64,000 nucleotides of DNA from VFKU01 sp964620045. Its GTDB lineage: Bacteria; Hydrogenedentota; Hydrogenedentia; Hydrogenedentales; GCA-2746185. Shown one piece after another: positions 1 to 9,715 of the stretch. The DNA lies in NCBI GenBank assembly GCA_964620045.1, contig CAZUJL010000002.1, positions 186,001 to 250,000 on the forward strand, written 5' to 3'. Every line of letters starts with the position of its first letter. The first letter of the stretch is position 1. The position numbers and the translations under genes are program-made. The notes below the pieces were generated by a model. That model was not told the DNA's origin, made no database searches, and saw nothing but the letters and a program-made list of their open reading frames with translations.

Positions 1-1
1 C

Positions 2-2302
2 GCGCTGAGCGCCGCGCGGGAGTTCCCGCTGGACCGCGTCGCGGAAGTCCAGCGGCTCGCCGCGCTACTGGAAAGCGCGGAGGCAAAACTGCTCGATACC
101 TCCGGCCGCCTCGGCGCGCTGGTGCATGAGCGCGACGATGCCGAGACCAAACTGAAGGCGCAGGGCATCGAGCTCATGCAGGAAGCCGATCCTGATTTCG
201 AAGCCAAACTCGCCGAGATCGACAAGAGCATTGGCGTGCTCATCGGCCGCATCGAACATCTTGAACAGACCACCGCGCGCGCCGCCGGCATTCTTGATGA
301 AGCCGAAGGCGTGCTAAAGAAGCTGCCTGATTTCAGCCAGATAAAAACCGATCCCGTGCAGCATTTCACGTCGCTTACGGGCGCCTTCGAGCAGGCGCGC
401 CGAGCGCTGGAAGACGAAGAACGCCGCCTCGAAGCCGTGACGCAGCGCGCAACCGAACAGGAAACCGCGCTCAATACGGCGCGCGCGATCTTCGCCGAAC
501 GCCCCGACTTTGCGTCCGAAGTACGAGAGTATGAAGTCGCGCAGCGCGATTCGTCGTCCTTGGATCTTGAGCGCCAGCGCCGCCGCTCCGGCGTGCTGCA
601 GGAAGCCGAAGACCTCGCCGCGAAATTCCCCGCCTTCGCGATTATGACGGCCGCGAGCCTCGTGTTTGCCGTCGTGCTGGGTTTCGTCGCCGCGCTCACC
701 GGCAACCGCGGAATCTACATTCCGTCGCTCTTTCTTTGCGCAATGGTCGCGTTCTTTTTCTCCACCTCGATGGTGAATCGTCGCCACACGCGGCGCGTGC
801 GCGTCACACTCGCGGAGCTCGACGCGGAGGACGCCGCCAAACTCAACAGCCATTCCGCGTTCGACAGCCTGATGTCGCAGGCCGGCTGCGCTTCGTTGCG
901 CGAACTCGAAGCGAGCTACGATCGCTTCCGCGAAGGCGAACAGTCGTTGTCGCAGATGCGCGAGCGCATTACCGAACAGACGACGGCGGTGGAAGACGCG
1001 CGCGCCAGGTTCACCGCCGCCGACAAAGCGCTGCGCGATGCGCTGCACACCGCGCGCGAAAAACTCAGCGGGCCGACCGACGCCGAGGCCTGCCTGGGCC
1101 GCGTGCTCACGCGTTACCAGGAATACCGCGAAGCGAAGCGCCGCCTCGGTGAAGCGCGCGAGGCCCGCGACCGCTCGCAGAAGGAACTGGAAGTCCTGCG
1201 GCAGAAACTCACCGCGCTGCGCCAGCAGGACCTCGACCTGTCGCTGAAAGTGCGCGACTTCATGCGCGCCAACCATTTCCCCGAAGAAAAGCAGCACGAC
1301 AGTGCGCTCAAGGCCCTGCGCAACTACCGCATCCGCAGCGCGCAGATGCGGCAGAAGCAGGGCGAGATCGACGTTGTGCGCGGGCAGGTCACCGTGTTGC
1401 GCCGCGAACACGACGCCGCGCAGAGTGAACGGGATCGCCTGAAGGAACAGGTGGCCGCGGAACTCGCGCCGGCCGGCGTCGATAGTATCGAAGCTTACCT
1501 CGCAAAAGCCGATCAGGGCCGCCGGTATCAGGAGCTTTGGCGCGAACGCTCCGCGCTGGGCGAGCAGTCGGCCGCGATTCTTGGCGGCAACGACCTTGCC
1601 CGCTTGCGCGAGGAAATGGCGCGCGACACGGCCACTGCCGAAGTGCCCGTGCCCGAAGGCACCGTTGAAACCATGAAGCTGGAACTTGAGCGCGCCGCCG
1701 AAGCGCTCGAATCCAAGCGCAAGGAAAACCACGCGCTCGAATTGATGATCACCGACAAAACGGCGGGCCATCGCTCGTTGAATGAAGTGGACGAGGAACG
1801 CGCGGCCACGGAACAGCGCGTCGCCGAGCTGGAGCTGGAGATTAAGTCCGCAAGCTACGCGATGTCGCTGATCGAGGAAGTCACGCGCGAGCGCCACACG
1901 CTTATCGCGCCGAAACTCGCGCAGCTTGCGAGCGGTTTCTTGCGCCAGATCACGGGCGGCGTGTACAGCGAACTGCTCGTCGATCGCGACATGCAGATCA
2001 GCGTCCGCATTCCGCAGACAAAATCGATGAACGCCGATCCCGCGCGCCTGCTCAGCAAGGGCACGGTCGATCAGATTTATTTCGCGCTCCGCCTCGCGAT
2101 GGTGCAGTGCATGAGCGAGAATTCCGAGAGCATTCCGATGGTGCTCGATGATCCCTTCGCGAACTACGACGACGGCCGCCTCATGAACGCGATGCAGTTG
2201 CTCGCCGAAACCGGCGCGCGGCACCAGGTGATGCTCTTCACCTGCCGCGAAGACGTCGTCCGCGCCGCCGAACGGGTGAATGCCGCCATCACACACCTGT
2301 AA
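2..2302 (+). CDS. YhaN-like coiled-coil AAA ATPase (3' part, 5' end outside window)
   Basis: The reading frame is open from the window edge, so the N-terminal P-loop part lies upstream; 766 residues are visible. The protein is mostly long charged coiled coil with a two-helix membrane hairpin near DNA 640-780 (FAIMTAASLVFAVV and a second hydrophobic stretch ending in STSMVNRR). A hairpin in mid coiled coil is typical of the YhaN branch of the SMC/Rad50-like ATPases. The C-terminus holds the head lobe: LLSKGTVDQIYFALRLA resembles the ABC-type signature helix and VLDDPFANYDD is a Walker B/D-loop. YhaN proteins usually pair with an SbcD-like phosphoesterase and are thought to act on DNA; that partner would be outside this window. 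The family call is confident, the exact function is not. Confidence 0.8.
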   Translation, partial: ALSAAREFPLDRVAEVQRLAALLESAEAKLLDTSGRLGALVHERDDAETKLKAQGIELMQEADPDFEAKLAEIDKSIGVLIGRIEHLEQTTARAAGILDEAEGVLKKLPDFSQIKTDPVQHFTSLTGAFEQARRALEDEERRLEAVTQRATEQETALNTARAIFAERPDFASEVREYEVAQRDSSSLDLERQRRRSGVLQEAEDLAAKFPAFAIMTAASLVFAVVLGFVAALTGNRGIYIPSLFLCAMVAFFFSTSMVNRRHTRRVRVTLAELDAEDAAKLNSHSAFDSLMSQAGCASLRELEASYDRFREGEQSLSQMRERITEQTTAVEDARARFTAADKALRDALHTAREKLSGPTDAEACLGRVLTRYQEYREAKRRLGEAREARDRSQKELEVLRQKLTALRQQDLDLSLKVRDFMRANHFPEEKQHDSALKALRNYRIRSAQMRQKQGEIDVVRGQVTVLRREHDAAQSERDRLKEQVAAELAPAGVDSIEAYLAKADQGRRYQELWRERSALGEQSAAILGGNDLARLREEMARDTATAEVPVPEGTVETMKLELERAAEALESKRKENHALELMITDKTAGHRSLNEVDEERAATEQRVAELELEIKSASYAMSLIEEVTRERHTLIAPKLAQLASGFLRQITGGVYSELLVDRDMQISVRIPQTKSMNADPARLLSKGTVDQIYFALRLAMVQCMSENSESIPMVLDDPFANYDDGRLMNAMQLLAETGARHQVMLFTCREDVVRAAERVNAAITHL

Positions 2303-2309
2303 CTCGCTG

Positions 2310-2318
2310 TGCTATAGT
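2310..2318 (+). promoter_or_regulatory. Extended -10 promoter before the DUF2339 gene
   Basis: TGCTATAGT combines a TGN extension with a TATAGT -10 hexamer in the 105-base gap after the YhaN-like gene. No good -35 box is visible, as is usual for extended -10 promoters. The predicted leader to the ATG at 2408 would be about 80 bases. Confidence 0.45.
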
Positions 2319-2407
2319 CGGTTACGAATCGTTAGAACCTTTACGCTCCGCCGGGGATTCACTCTGCACTCGGCGAATTCCCGCCGCAGAAGGGTCCACT
2401 TCACTCC

Positions 2408-5400
2408 ATGGCCATGTTCCTGGGCTTCCTGATCGTCGGCGCTATTTTCATCGGCGGAATCGTCCTCGTCATCCGCGTGCTGACACTGCCCGGCGAAATC
2501 GAACGCATGAAAGGCGAGTTCGCCGTGCTCAAGCGCGACGTGACCTCGCTTGAGTCGCGTCTCCTGGCCGCGAACAAAAAATTCGATCAGCTTTCGCGCG
2601 GAGAAATGCTCGTTTCCGAGCCTGCGCCAAAATCAGAGCCCATTGTCGCCACGCCGCGCATCGTTGCTCCAGCGATAGATGTCATTTCCGAGGAAGAAAA
2701 AGCTGCAGAACTTTTCGCGGAGGAAGTCGCGCCGGCGCTGTTCCGCGAAGCGAAGAGCGCGCCGGTCCCGCCGCCGTTGCCCGCGCAGCAGGCGCCCGCA
2801 GCTCGACCGCCTGTGTATTCCGCGCCGCCGAAGCCGTCCGAGTCCGCGTTCTCAAACGCGCTGAAGGCCCTCGGCCCCAAAGACAAAAACATGAGCTGGG
2901 AAGTCGCGCTCGGCACCTTCTGGCTGCCGCGCCTCGGCGCGCTCGCGCTGGCGACGGCGCTTGTGTTTCTGTTGTCCATCGGCTTCCAGCGCCTGGGCCC
3001 TGGCGCGCGCGTGGCAATGGGCTATGGCGTTGCCGGCATTATCCTCGGCCTCGGCTGGTGGCTTGATCGCAAATATCCGAAGTACGCGCGCGTGCTCTTC
3101 GGCGCCGGCTTCGCCATGACGTATTTCGTCACCTTCGCCACCTATTTCGTCGAGTTCGCCAAGATATTCGACACGCCCTACCTCACGCTTGGCGGACTCG
3201 CCGCGATTGTCACGGCGTGGGCGGGGCTCGCGCAGCGGCGAAAATCGCCCGTCATTGCCGGCGTCGCGATGCTCGTCGGCCAATTCACGATCGCGCTGGC
3301 GACGTACTCCATCGCAAGCCCCGGACCCTATTCGATCCTCGGCATCGTGTTTCTCAGCATCGGCGGCGCATTTTTCCTCGCGCGCAACGGGTGGTACGCC
3401 GTCGCCGGGGTCGGCCTGGTGGCCAGCTATGCCAATCATTTCTACCTGATGACGCAAATCGCCGGGAGCGATTCGGTCTCCGAATTCGTCACCGGCATGA
3501 GCGTCATCTGCACGTACTTCCTCGTGTACGCCGTCGGCGAACTGCTGTCGCCCGAAGACATCCGCCGTGGCCGCGTGCCGTTTTGGTTCCGCAACGGTTT
3601 CGTCACCTTCAACACCGTCGTCTTCCTGCTGTACGGCACGATGACGATGCAGGGCTTCGATTTCGCGCGCCACGATCTTGAGCTTTTCTATTATCCGGCC
3701 GCCGCCGTGCTGCTCGGGCTTTCGCTAGCCTACCTGCACCTGCGCAAGGCCGATCCGCTCTACAACACCTATTTCGTAAAAGGCATCACGGCCGTCACGC
3801 TCGGCCTCGCGGTGCAGTTCGACGCGCACACCCTCACGGCCAGCCTCGCGATCGAGTGCGCGCTGCTCCTCTTCGCCGCGCGCCGCACGGGCCTCGTCGT
3901 TACGCGACTCGTCGGCCTCGCCGCCGGTGCACTCGCCGCGGTGCAGGGTGTCTGGAGCTTACTTGTGGGAGCGTCGTTGGCCTACGGCGCGGAAGGATAC
4001 TGGCCGCAGTTCGCCGAGGCCGCCGTGATCATCGGTGCCTTGCTCGGCGCGGCGTTCATCTACCAGCGCACGGACTGGTCGCCGCGCAGCCCGTTACGCA
4101 CGCCGTTCAGCGACAGCACCAACCTCACGCTGTGGTACTTCGATCTCATCGCCGCGCCGCCCGCGACCGAACTGGATACTCGCAAACCTCTGGACGGCCT
4201 GCTGTTCCCGTTGATGTTCACAGTCTCTGCGGCCGTCTTGTACATCGGCCACGCGTACCGTCTCACCGCCATCAACGACTGGGCGCTCGCGCTCGCGATT
4301 GGTACCGCAGTGCTCATGCTCGCGGCCGTGGTGCTGCGCGCCACGCCGTTTTCCGTCGCTGGCCTCGTCGTGTTCGTAGCCACCGTCGTGATTGGGTCGC
4401 TGCAACTTGGCGCCGCGCAGATTGATGGCTTCTGGCAATTCTCGAATGCCGCTGCGCCCGATCGCGCGATCCCGATCCTCGCGCTCATGGCTGCCGTCGC
4501 GGTGGCGTCGGAAAAGCGCTACTTCGGCCGTTTCGCAGGGTTAGGTCTGCACCAAGGGCCCGGCATGCCGTTCGTGTTTTACGGCGCCTTCACATGGTTG
4601 TTGGGCCTGCACCTGACCACGGCCATCGCATCACCCGCGTGGGCGATCGCCGCGTTGTTAGTTGCCGCCGGCGCAGTGGCCGCCGCCGCGATCCCGCTGC
4701 ACCGCCTCTCGCTTGCGTGGTGCAGCACGGTGTTGATCGTCTGGGCCACGTGGCGCTGGAACGTCGATTGGCGCGACACGGCCACGCAAAGCTTCCTGTT
4801 TACCGCGTGGATTGCGATGGCCGTGGCGTTTGCGCTGGAACGTTATTTCGCGCGCCTCGGCGTGAAATACACCGGCGACGTCCTCGTTGCCATGGCGTCG
4901 TTCCTGTTTGTGCCCTATGTCTTCCACGAAGTCCCGGCTCCTTGGATCGCGGCCGTGTGGGTCGCGGGCGCCGCGGCATTCCTGGCCTATTCCGGCGTGC
5001 TGCGCATTCCCACGGGCGTCCTCATCGGCATCGCCATTCTCGTCGCCGCGTCGTTGCGCCAGGTGGTCTATACCTATGATCACGCCGCCAGCGGTGCGGG
5101 CGCGACCATCGTTGGATTCGCCGCCGCCGCCGCCTTGTGGATCGCGCTGGAACGCACGATGAACCGCCTCGCCGCGCGGATGAATCTCCCGCTGCCCGAA
5201 TCAGGAAACGCGACCTTGTGTGGGCTGGCGGCGGGCGTGGCGACGGTGTTGCTCGTGCTGATGCTCGCGCGCCTGCCGCAACTCTCGCAGTATTACCTCA
5301 CGATCTCGTGGTCGATCCTCGGCATGGCGCTGTTCGGCATCGCGATCGGATTCCGCGAGAAGCTGTACCGCTATTGCGGCCTCGCCGTGCTGGCGCTGGC

Positions 5401-5563
5401 GAGCGTGCGCGTAGTGTTCATCGACACGCAGCGGCTGGAATTGATCCAGCGCGTGCTCGCGTGGGGCGGCCTCGGCATCGTACTGCTCATCCTCGGCTTC
5501 GGCTACGTCAAAGTCTTCGCGCGCAACACGGAAGATCAGGTGCCGCCCGATTCCGCGCAATAA
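2408..5563 (+). CDS. DUF2339 family polytopic membrane protein
   Basis: This 1051-residue protein starts with one membrane helix (FLGFLIVGAIFIGGIVLVIRV), followed by a short coiled coil and a Pro/Ala-rich linker to about residue 150. The remainder is more than 20 predicted hydrophobic helices. The motif region WEVALGTFWLPRLGALAL at the start of the membrane block is characteristic of DUF2339 proteins, which are large predicted inner-membrane proteins without an assigned reaction. The gene lies 105 bases after the YhaN-like gene and converges on the cobA-hemD fusion with only 10 bases between stop codons. Family assignment rests on the domain layout; function is unknown. Confidence 0.75.
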   Translation: MAMFLGFLIVGAIFIGGIVLVIRVLTLPGEIERMKGEFAVLKRDVTSLESRLLAANKKFDQLSRGEMLVSEPAPKSEPIVATPRIVAPAIDVISEEEKAAELFAEEVAPALFREAKSAPVPPPLPAQQAPAARPPVYSAPPKPSESAFSNALKALGPKDKNMSWEVALGTFWLPRLGALALATALVFLLSIGFQRLGPGARVAMGYGVAGIILGLGWWLDRKYPKYARVLFGAGFAMTYFVTFATYFVEFAKIFDTPYLTLGGLAAIVTAWAGLAQRRKSPVIAGVAMLVGQFTIALATYSIASPGPYSILGIVFLSIGGAFFLARNGWYAVAGVGLVASYANHFYLMTQIAGSDSVSEFVTGMSVICTYFLVYAVGELLSPEDIRRGRVPFWFRNGFVTFNTVVFLLYGTMTMQGFDFARHDLELFYYPAAAVLLGLSLAYLHLRKADPLYNTYFVKGITAVTLGLAVQFDAHTLTASLAIECALLLFAARRTGLVVTRLVGLAAGALAAVQGVWSLLVGASLAYGAEGYWPQFAEAAVIIGALLGAAFIYQRTDWSPRSPLRTPFSDSTNLTLWYFDLIAAPPATELDTRKPLDGLLFPLMFTVSAAVLYIGHAYRLTAINDWALALAIGTAVLMLAAVVLRATPFSVAGLVVFVATVVIGSLQLGAAQIDGFWQFSNAAAPDRAIPILALMAAVAVASEKRYFGRFAGLGLHQGPGMPFVFYGAFTWLLGLHLTTAIASPAWAIAALLVAAGAVAAAAIPLHRLSLAWCSTVLIVWATWRWNVDWRDTATQSFLFTAWIAMAVAFALERYFARLGVKYTGDVLVAMASFLFVPYVFHEVPAPWIAAVWVAGAAAFLAYSGVLRIPTGVLIGIAILVAASLRQVVYTYDHAASGAGATIVGFAAAAALWIALERTMNRLAARMNLPLPESGNATLCGLAAGVATVLLVLMLARLPQLSQYYLTISWSILGMALFGIAIGFREKLYRYCGLAVLALASVRVVFIDTQRLELIQRVLAWGGLGIVLLILGFGYVKVFARNTEDQVPPDSAQ

Positions 5564-5573
5564 CGCGGATGGC

Positions 5574-7091
5574 TTAGGCGTCGTGCGCCGCGAGCGCGGC
5601 CACGAGATCGGCGACGGTATGTTTTTCGGGAACAATCGCCGCCGGCATGCCTGATTCCCCGGCCGCCTGCGCGGCGATGGGGCCGATGGCGGCGAAGGTG
5701 GCCGTTTTTGCCAGCGCCGTGGTCCGTCGCGCGCCCAGTATTTCGCGCAGGTTGCGCGCCGCCGACGCACTGTTGAACACGACATAGTCCGGGGCAAACT
5801 GCAATAGCTCGTCCGCCAGTGCCGCCGTGTCCTGCGGCACGCGCGCGGCATAGGCCTGCAATTCGTGCACGTCCGCGCCACGCTTGCGCAACACGTCAGC
5901 GAGCGCGCTTCGCCCAATCTCGGGACGCGGCAGCAGCACCGCCTGTCCTCGCAGCGGCCCGCCCACACGCTCCATTTCGTCCGCCACAAACGCGCTCTCG
6001 TATTTTTCCGGCACAAGATCCGGCCGTAACGCCTGTATGTGCAGTGCCTCCGCCGTGCGCGCGCTGATCGCGCAAAGGCGCACGCCGTGCAGGTCCCGTG
6101 CGTCCCGGTTTTCCGCCGCCATGCGCGTAAACAACGTCTCGATGCCGTTAATGCTGGTGAGCACAATCCACGCGAACCGCGACAAATCGCCGAGCGGCGG
6201 GGGAGACACGGTCACGATCGGCGAGATTTCCACCGTTGGAAACTCGAAGACATCCGCACCGTGATCGCGCAAGCGCTGCACCAGATCGCCGGCGCGCTCC
6301 TTCGCGCGCGTCACTGCCACGCGCCGGCCGAACAGCGGTCGATCTTCAAACCACCGCAACTGCTCGCGCAGCCGCGCGACCTCGCCGATCACGACGATCG
6401 CCGGCGACTGCACGCCCAGCTCCGCCGCACGCGTCGCCAAATCGCCCAGCGTGCCCAGAAAAACTTTCTGCGAAGGGTACGTGCCCGACGAAATCACGGC
6501 CACCGGCGTGTCTGGTTTGCGGCCGGACTTCAGCGCCGCATCGAGGTTCTCCGCAAGCCGCGTCGCGCTCATGTAAAAGACCAGCGTGCCTTCGAGGTGC
6601 AGCTTGTCCAGGTTCGCTGTCGCCTCGCAGCCGCCGAACTGCGCGTGCCCCGTGATGAACGTCACGCTGGTCGTCAGGCCGCGCTGCGTAACGGGAATCC
6701 CGGCGTACGCCGCCGCGCCTAGCGCCGCCGTGACACCCGGCACAATCTCAAAGCGCACGCGCGCGGCCGCCAGGGCCAGCGCCTCTTCGCCGCCGCGCCC
6801 GAACACAAAAGGATCGCCGCCCTTGAGCCGCACGACACACGCGTGCTTGCCTGCCAGCGTCACCAGCAGACGGCTGATGTCTTCCTGCGCCAACGGCTGA
6901 TGGTCGGGACGTTTGCCGACAAAAATCTGCTCCGCGCCGCTGCCCGCATACGACAGCACGCCCGGATGCACGAGGTGGTCGTACACAATCGCGTCCGCGC
7001 GCGCGAGCAGTTCGCGTCCGCGCACGGTGATGAGTCCCGGATCGCCCGGGCCCGCGCCGACGAGAAAAACTGTACCGAGGGTTGCATCCAT
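5574..7091 (-). CDS. Uroporphyrinogen-III C-methyltransferase / uroporphyrinogen-III synthase fusion
   Basis: The 505-residue protein joins two tetrapyrrole enzymes. Residues 1-245 are the SAM-dependent methyltransferase (SUMT/CobA) that makes precorrin-2: it has the SAM loop VGAGPGDPGLIT at the N-terminus and RLKGGDPFVFGRGGEE near residue 90. Residues from about 260 onward form the uroporphyrinogen-III synthase (HemD) fold, with GRRVAVTRAKERA at its start and the closing segment AKTATFAAIGPIAAQAA. Both steps act at the branch between heme and siroheme/cobalamin in the cytoplasm. The gene is 19 bases downstream of the sigma-54 regulator gene on the same strand and may be its last cotranscribed neighbour. 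The fused order (CobA then HemD) is common in Gram-positive and PVC-type bacteria. Confidence 0.93.
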   Translation of the reverse strand: MDATLGTVFLVGAGPGDPGLITVRGRELLARADAIVYDHLVHPGVLSYAGSGAEQIFVGKRPDHQPLAQEDISRLLVTLAGKHACVVRLKGGDPFVFGRGGEEALALAAARVRFEIVPGVTAALGAAAYAGIPVTQRGLTTSVTFITGHAQFGGCEATANLDKLHLEGTLVFYMSATRLAENLDAALKSGRKPDTPVAVISSGTYPSQKVFLGTLGDLATRAAELGVQSPAIVVIGEVARLREQLRWFEDRPLFGRRVAVTRAKERAGDLVQRLRDHGADVFEFPTVEISPIVTVSPPPLGDLSRFAWIVLTSINGIETLFTRMAAENRDARDLHGVRLCAISARTAEALHIQALRPDLVPEKYESAFVADEMERVGGPLRGQAVLLPRPEIGRSALADVLRKRGADVHELQAYAARVPQDTAALADELLQFAPDYVVFNSASAARNLREILGARRTTALAKTATFAAIGPIAAQAAGESGMPAAIVPEKHTVADLVAALAAHDA

Positions 7092-7110
7092 GAGAGCGAA
7101 GGCGCCGGCG

Positions 7111-8478
7111 CTATTGCGCGGCCCGGCGATCGATTTCGTGTTTCTTCAAGCGATACTGCAAGGTCTTGTACGTAAGCCCGAGCAGTTCCGCCGCTTCCTT
7201 GATGCGCCCGCCCGAGCGCAGCAGCGCCTGGCGGATGAGTTCCTGCTCCAAATCTTCCAGCACCACGCCACCCGGCGGCAACCCAAACTGCGCGGGCTCC
7301 GGCGGCGCATCGCGCAATTTTTCCGGCAAATGCTCCAGCTTGATCACCGGCGCATCGGTCAAAATGAAGAGCTGTTCCAGCGTATTTTCCAATTCGCGCA
7401 CGTTCCCCGGCCAGCGATACCGCCGCATGCGTTCCAGCACGTCGGCGCTGATCTCCGGCGCGGCCTTGCCGATGCGCTTCGCGATTTTCTCCCGGAAATG
7501 GCGCACCAGTGCGGGCAAATCTTCGATTCGCTCGCGCAACGGCGGCAGCTTCACATTCAGCACGTCAAGCCGGTAAAACAGGTCCTGCCGGAAGGTGCCG
7601 TCTTCGACCGCGATCTTCAGGTCCCGATTCGTCGCCGCGATCACGCGCACATCCACCGGCCGCGGCTTGCCGCCGCCTACGCGCTCGACCACGCCGTCCT
7701 GCAGCACGCGCAGCAGCTTCGCCTGCGATGCCAACTCCATGTCGCCGATCTCGTCGAGAAAAATCGTGCCGCCGTGCGCGGTTTCGAATTTACCTTCGCG
7801 GCTCTTCTCCGCGCCCGTAAACGCGCCGCGTTCGTGGCCGAAGAGTTCGGATTCCACCAGCGTGTCCGGAATCGCCGCGCAGTTCACCACGATGAATGGC
7901 TTGCCCTTGCGCGGACCGGAAAAGTGGATGTGCCGCGCAACCAGTTCCTTGCCCGTGCCGGATTCGCCCTGAATCAACACAGTCGTATGCAGCGGCACGG
8001 CACGCCGCACGACATCGAACACCGCCTGCATCGCCTGCCCCTCGCCGATGATGTTGCCCAGCGAGGTGGTCTCCGTCACCAGTTGGCGCAGCCGCTGGTT
8101 TTCCTCGCGCAGGCCGCGCTGGTTGAGCGCGCGCCCGACGACGAGCAGCAGTTCGTCCTTATCGAACGGTTTTTCGAGATAGTCCGCCGCGCCTTCCTTC
8201 ATCGCCGTGATCGCCGTCTTCACGGTCGCATGCGCCGTCATCAGCACCACGTCGAGTTCAGGCCGCCGGCGACGCGCCTCGCGCAGCAACTCCAGCCCGT
8301 CCATCTCCGGCATGCGCAGGTCGGTGATCAGCAGATCGAAGGGATCGGCGTCCAGCGCCTCCAGCGCCTCGCGCGCGGACGGCGCCGTCATCACGGTATG
8401 CCCCGACTTCAGCAGGATGTCCGCGATGGTGTCCCGCTGCACGCGGTCGTCTTCGGCAATAAGGATACGGTGCGACAT
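7111..8478 (-). CDS. Sigma-54-dependent NtrC/ZraR-type response regulator
   Basis: The 455-residue protein has three domains in order. A receiver (MSHRILIAEDD, phospho-acceptor D53 in ITDLRMPEMDG) is followed by an AAA+ sigma-54 interaction domain with Walker A GESGTGKE and the polymerase-contacting loop GAFTGA. A Fis-type helix-turn-helix (GRIKEAAELLGLTYKTLQYRL) closes the protein. I chose the ATG at 8478 because the receiver begins there; the longer open frame adds 16 residues with no homology. The cognate sensor is probably the kinase at 9716-11116, separated from it by an epoxide hydrolase gene. It should activate sigma-54 promoters; I found no convincing -24/-12 site in the window. Confidence 0.92.
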   Translation of the reverse strand: MSHRILIAEDDRVQRDTIADILLKSGHTVMTAPSAREALEALDADPFDLLITDLRMPEMDGLELLREARRRRPELDVVLMTAHATVKTAITAMKEGAADYLEKPFDKDELLLVVGRALNQRGLREENQRLRQLVTETTSLGNIIGEGQAMQAVFDVVRRAVPLHTTVLIQGESGTGKELVARHIHFSGPRKGKPFIVVNCAAIPDTLVESELFGHERGAFTGAEKSREGKFETAHGGTIFLDEIGDMELASQAKLLRVLQDGVVERVGGGKPRPVDVRVIAATNRDLKIAVEDGTFRQDLFYRLDVLNVKLPPLRERIEDLPALVRHFREKIAKRIGKAAPEISADVLERMRRYRWPGNVRELENTLEQLFILTDAPVIKLEHLPEKLRDAPPEPAQFGLPPGGVVLEDLEQELIRQALLRSGGRIKEAAELLGLTYKTLQYRLKKHEIDRRAAQ

Positions 8479-8533
8479 AAGGGGCCACAGGATACCGCTT
8501 ACGGACGAAGGGTTCACGCTCACCACTCGGGTG

Positions 8534-8560
8534 GCACGTCTAAGCTCCGCTTAGGCGTGC
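8534..8560. repeat. Compact palindrome (REP-like hairpin)
   Basis: A 12-base stem (GCACGTCTAAGC / GCTTAGGCGTGC, one G-T pair) closes on a three-base loop TCC. It is preceded directly by a smaller hairpin CCAC-TCGG-GTGG. The element occupies the 91-base gap between the epoxide hydrolase stop and the response regulator start. No clean T-run follows on either strand, so a REP-type repeat or RNA-stability/attenuation element is more likely than a classical terminator. Confidence 0.55.
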
Positions 8561-8569
8561 TTTCCGGGG

Positions 8570-9712
8570 TCAGCGCAACGGGCGGAAGAAATTGCGGACA
8601 TCGTCCACCAGCAGACCGGGCTCTTCCAGCGCCGCGAAGTGCCCGCCGCGCGGCTGTTCGGTCCAATGGACGACGTTGAAGGCCTCTTCCGCCCACGACC
8701 GCGGCAGGCGCACCAGCTCGCGCGGGAATAGCGCGAAGCCGCTGGGTACTTCCGTGCGCCCCGGCGGCGCGCCAAACATGCCCGCCTTGAAGGTTTCGTA
8801 GTAGAGCCGCGTCGACGAGGCGATGTTGCCGTTGATCCAGTAGATCATGATGTTGGCTAACAACTCGTCTTTCGTGAAGCGGGACTCGACATGGCCATTG
8901 CAGTCGCTCCACGTCCGAAATTTTTCGACGATCCACGCCGCGAGACCCGAGGGTGAATCCGTGAGGCCGTAGCCCAGCGTTTGCGGCTTCGAGCCCTGGA
9001 TCGCCTGGTAGCCGGTTTCGATCAACCGAAACTTGCGCGCCGCATCGAGCCGCTTGGCTTCCTCGGGCGTGAGGGCGTTCGCCTTGGCTGGATCTTCCGG
9101 CTTGCGGCCAAGCGTCATGTTCATGTGCGCGCCGCACACATGCTTCGGCGCGAGATGTGCCGCCCATGCGCTCGCCACCGAACCCCAGTCGCCGCCCTGC
9201 GCGCCGTAGCGCGTGTAGCCGAGTGCTTCCATCAGCGCAATGTTGGTTTCCGCCACACGCCGAATGTGAAATCCAAGCTCACGCGGTGCCGACGAAAATC
9301 CGTAGCCCGGCATCGACGGCGCGACAACGTGGAAGGCATCCTCCGCGCGACCGCCGTATTTTTCCGGTTCCGTCAACGGCCCAATGATCTTGTAGAACTC
9401 GAAGATAGATCCCGGCCAACCATGCGTGATGATTAACGGCAACGCATTCGCATGCGGCGAGCGGATATGCAAGAAATGCATCCGCAATCCATTGATATCG
9501 GCGGTGAACTGCGGAAACCCGTTCAACAGCGCTTCCTGCTTGCGCCAATCAAAAGACGACTGCCAGTACGCGCACAGCTCGCGGATATAGGAAAGCTCGG
9601 TGCCGTAGTCCCAGCCCGCGCCGTCAATCTGATCCGGCCAGCGTGTGCGCGCGAGTCGCTCGCGCAAATCGATCAGCACACTGTCCGCGACCTGAATGCG
9701 AAAGGAATCCAT
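8570..9712 (-). CDS. Epoxide hydrolase with EHN domain
   Basis: The 380-residue protein begins with the EHN lid domain of microsomal-type epoxide hydrolases (residues 1-110, including LRERLARTRWPDQI). An alpha/beta-hydrolase core follows. The oxyanion motif is HGWPGS near residue 97, the nucleophile Asp lies in QGGDWGS near residue 175, and the catalytic His is in RGGHFAALEEP close to the C-terminus. Such enzymes open epoxides through a covalent ester. The gene starts 3 bases after the sensor-kinase stop codon and precedes the response regulator, so it is probably cotranscribed with both. No signal peptide is seen. The natural substrate is unknown. Confidence 0.9.
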   Translation of the reverse strand: MDSFRIQVADSVLIDLRERLARTRWPDQIDGAGWDYGTELSYIRELCAYWQSSFDWRKQEALLNGFPQFTADINGLRMHFLHIRSPHANALPLIITHGWPGSIFEFYKIIGPLTEPEKYGGRAEDAFHVVAPSMPGYGFSSAPRELGFHIRRVAETNIALMEALGYTRYGAQGGDWGSVASAWAAHLAPKHVCGAHMNMTLGRKPEDPAKANALTPEEAKRLDAARKFRLIETGYQAIQGSKPQTLGYGLTDSPSGLAAWIVEKFRTWSDCNGHVESRFTKDELLANIMIYWINGNIASSTRLYYETFKAGMFGAPPGRTEVPSGFALFPRELVRLPRSWAEEAFNVVHWTEQPRGGHFAALEEPGLLVDDVRNFFRPLR

Positions 9713-9715
9713 GCG

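Noticed and set aside
314..2296. 660-codon minus-strand open frame opposite the YhaN-like gene
   Set aside because: It is His/Arg/Ala-rich with no recognisable motif and is the antisense shadow of a clearly conserved coiled-coil ATPase.
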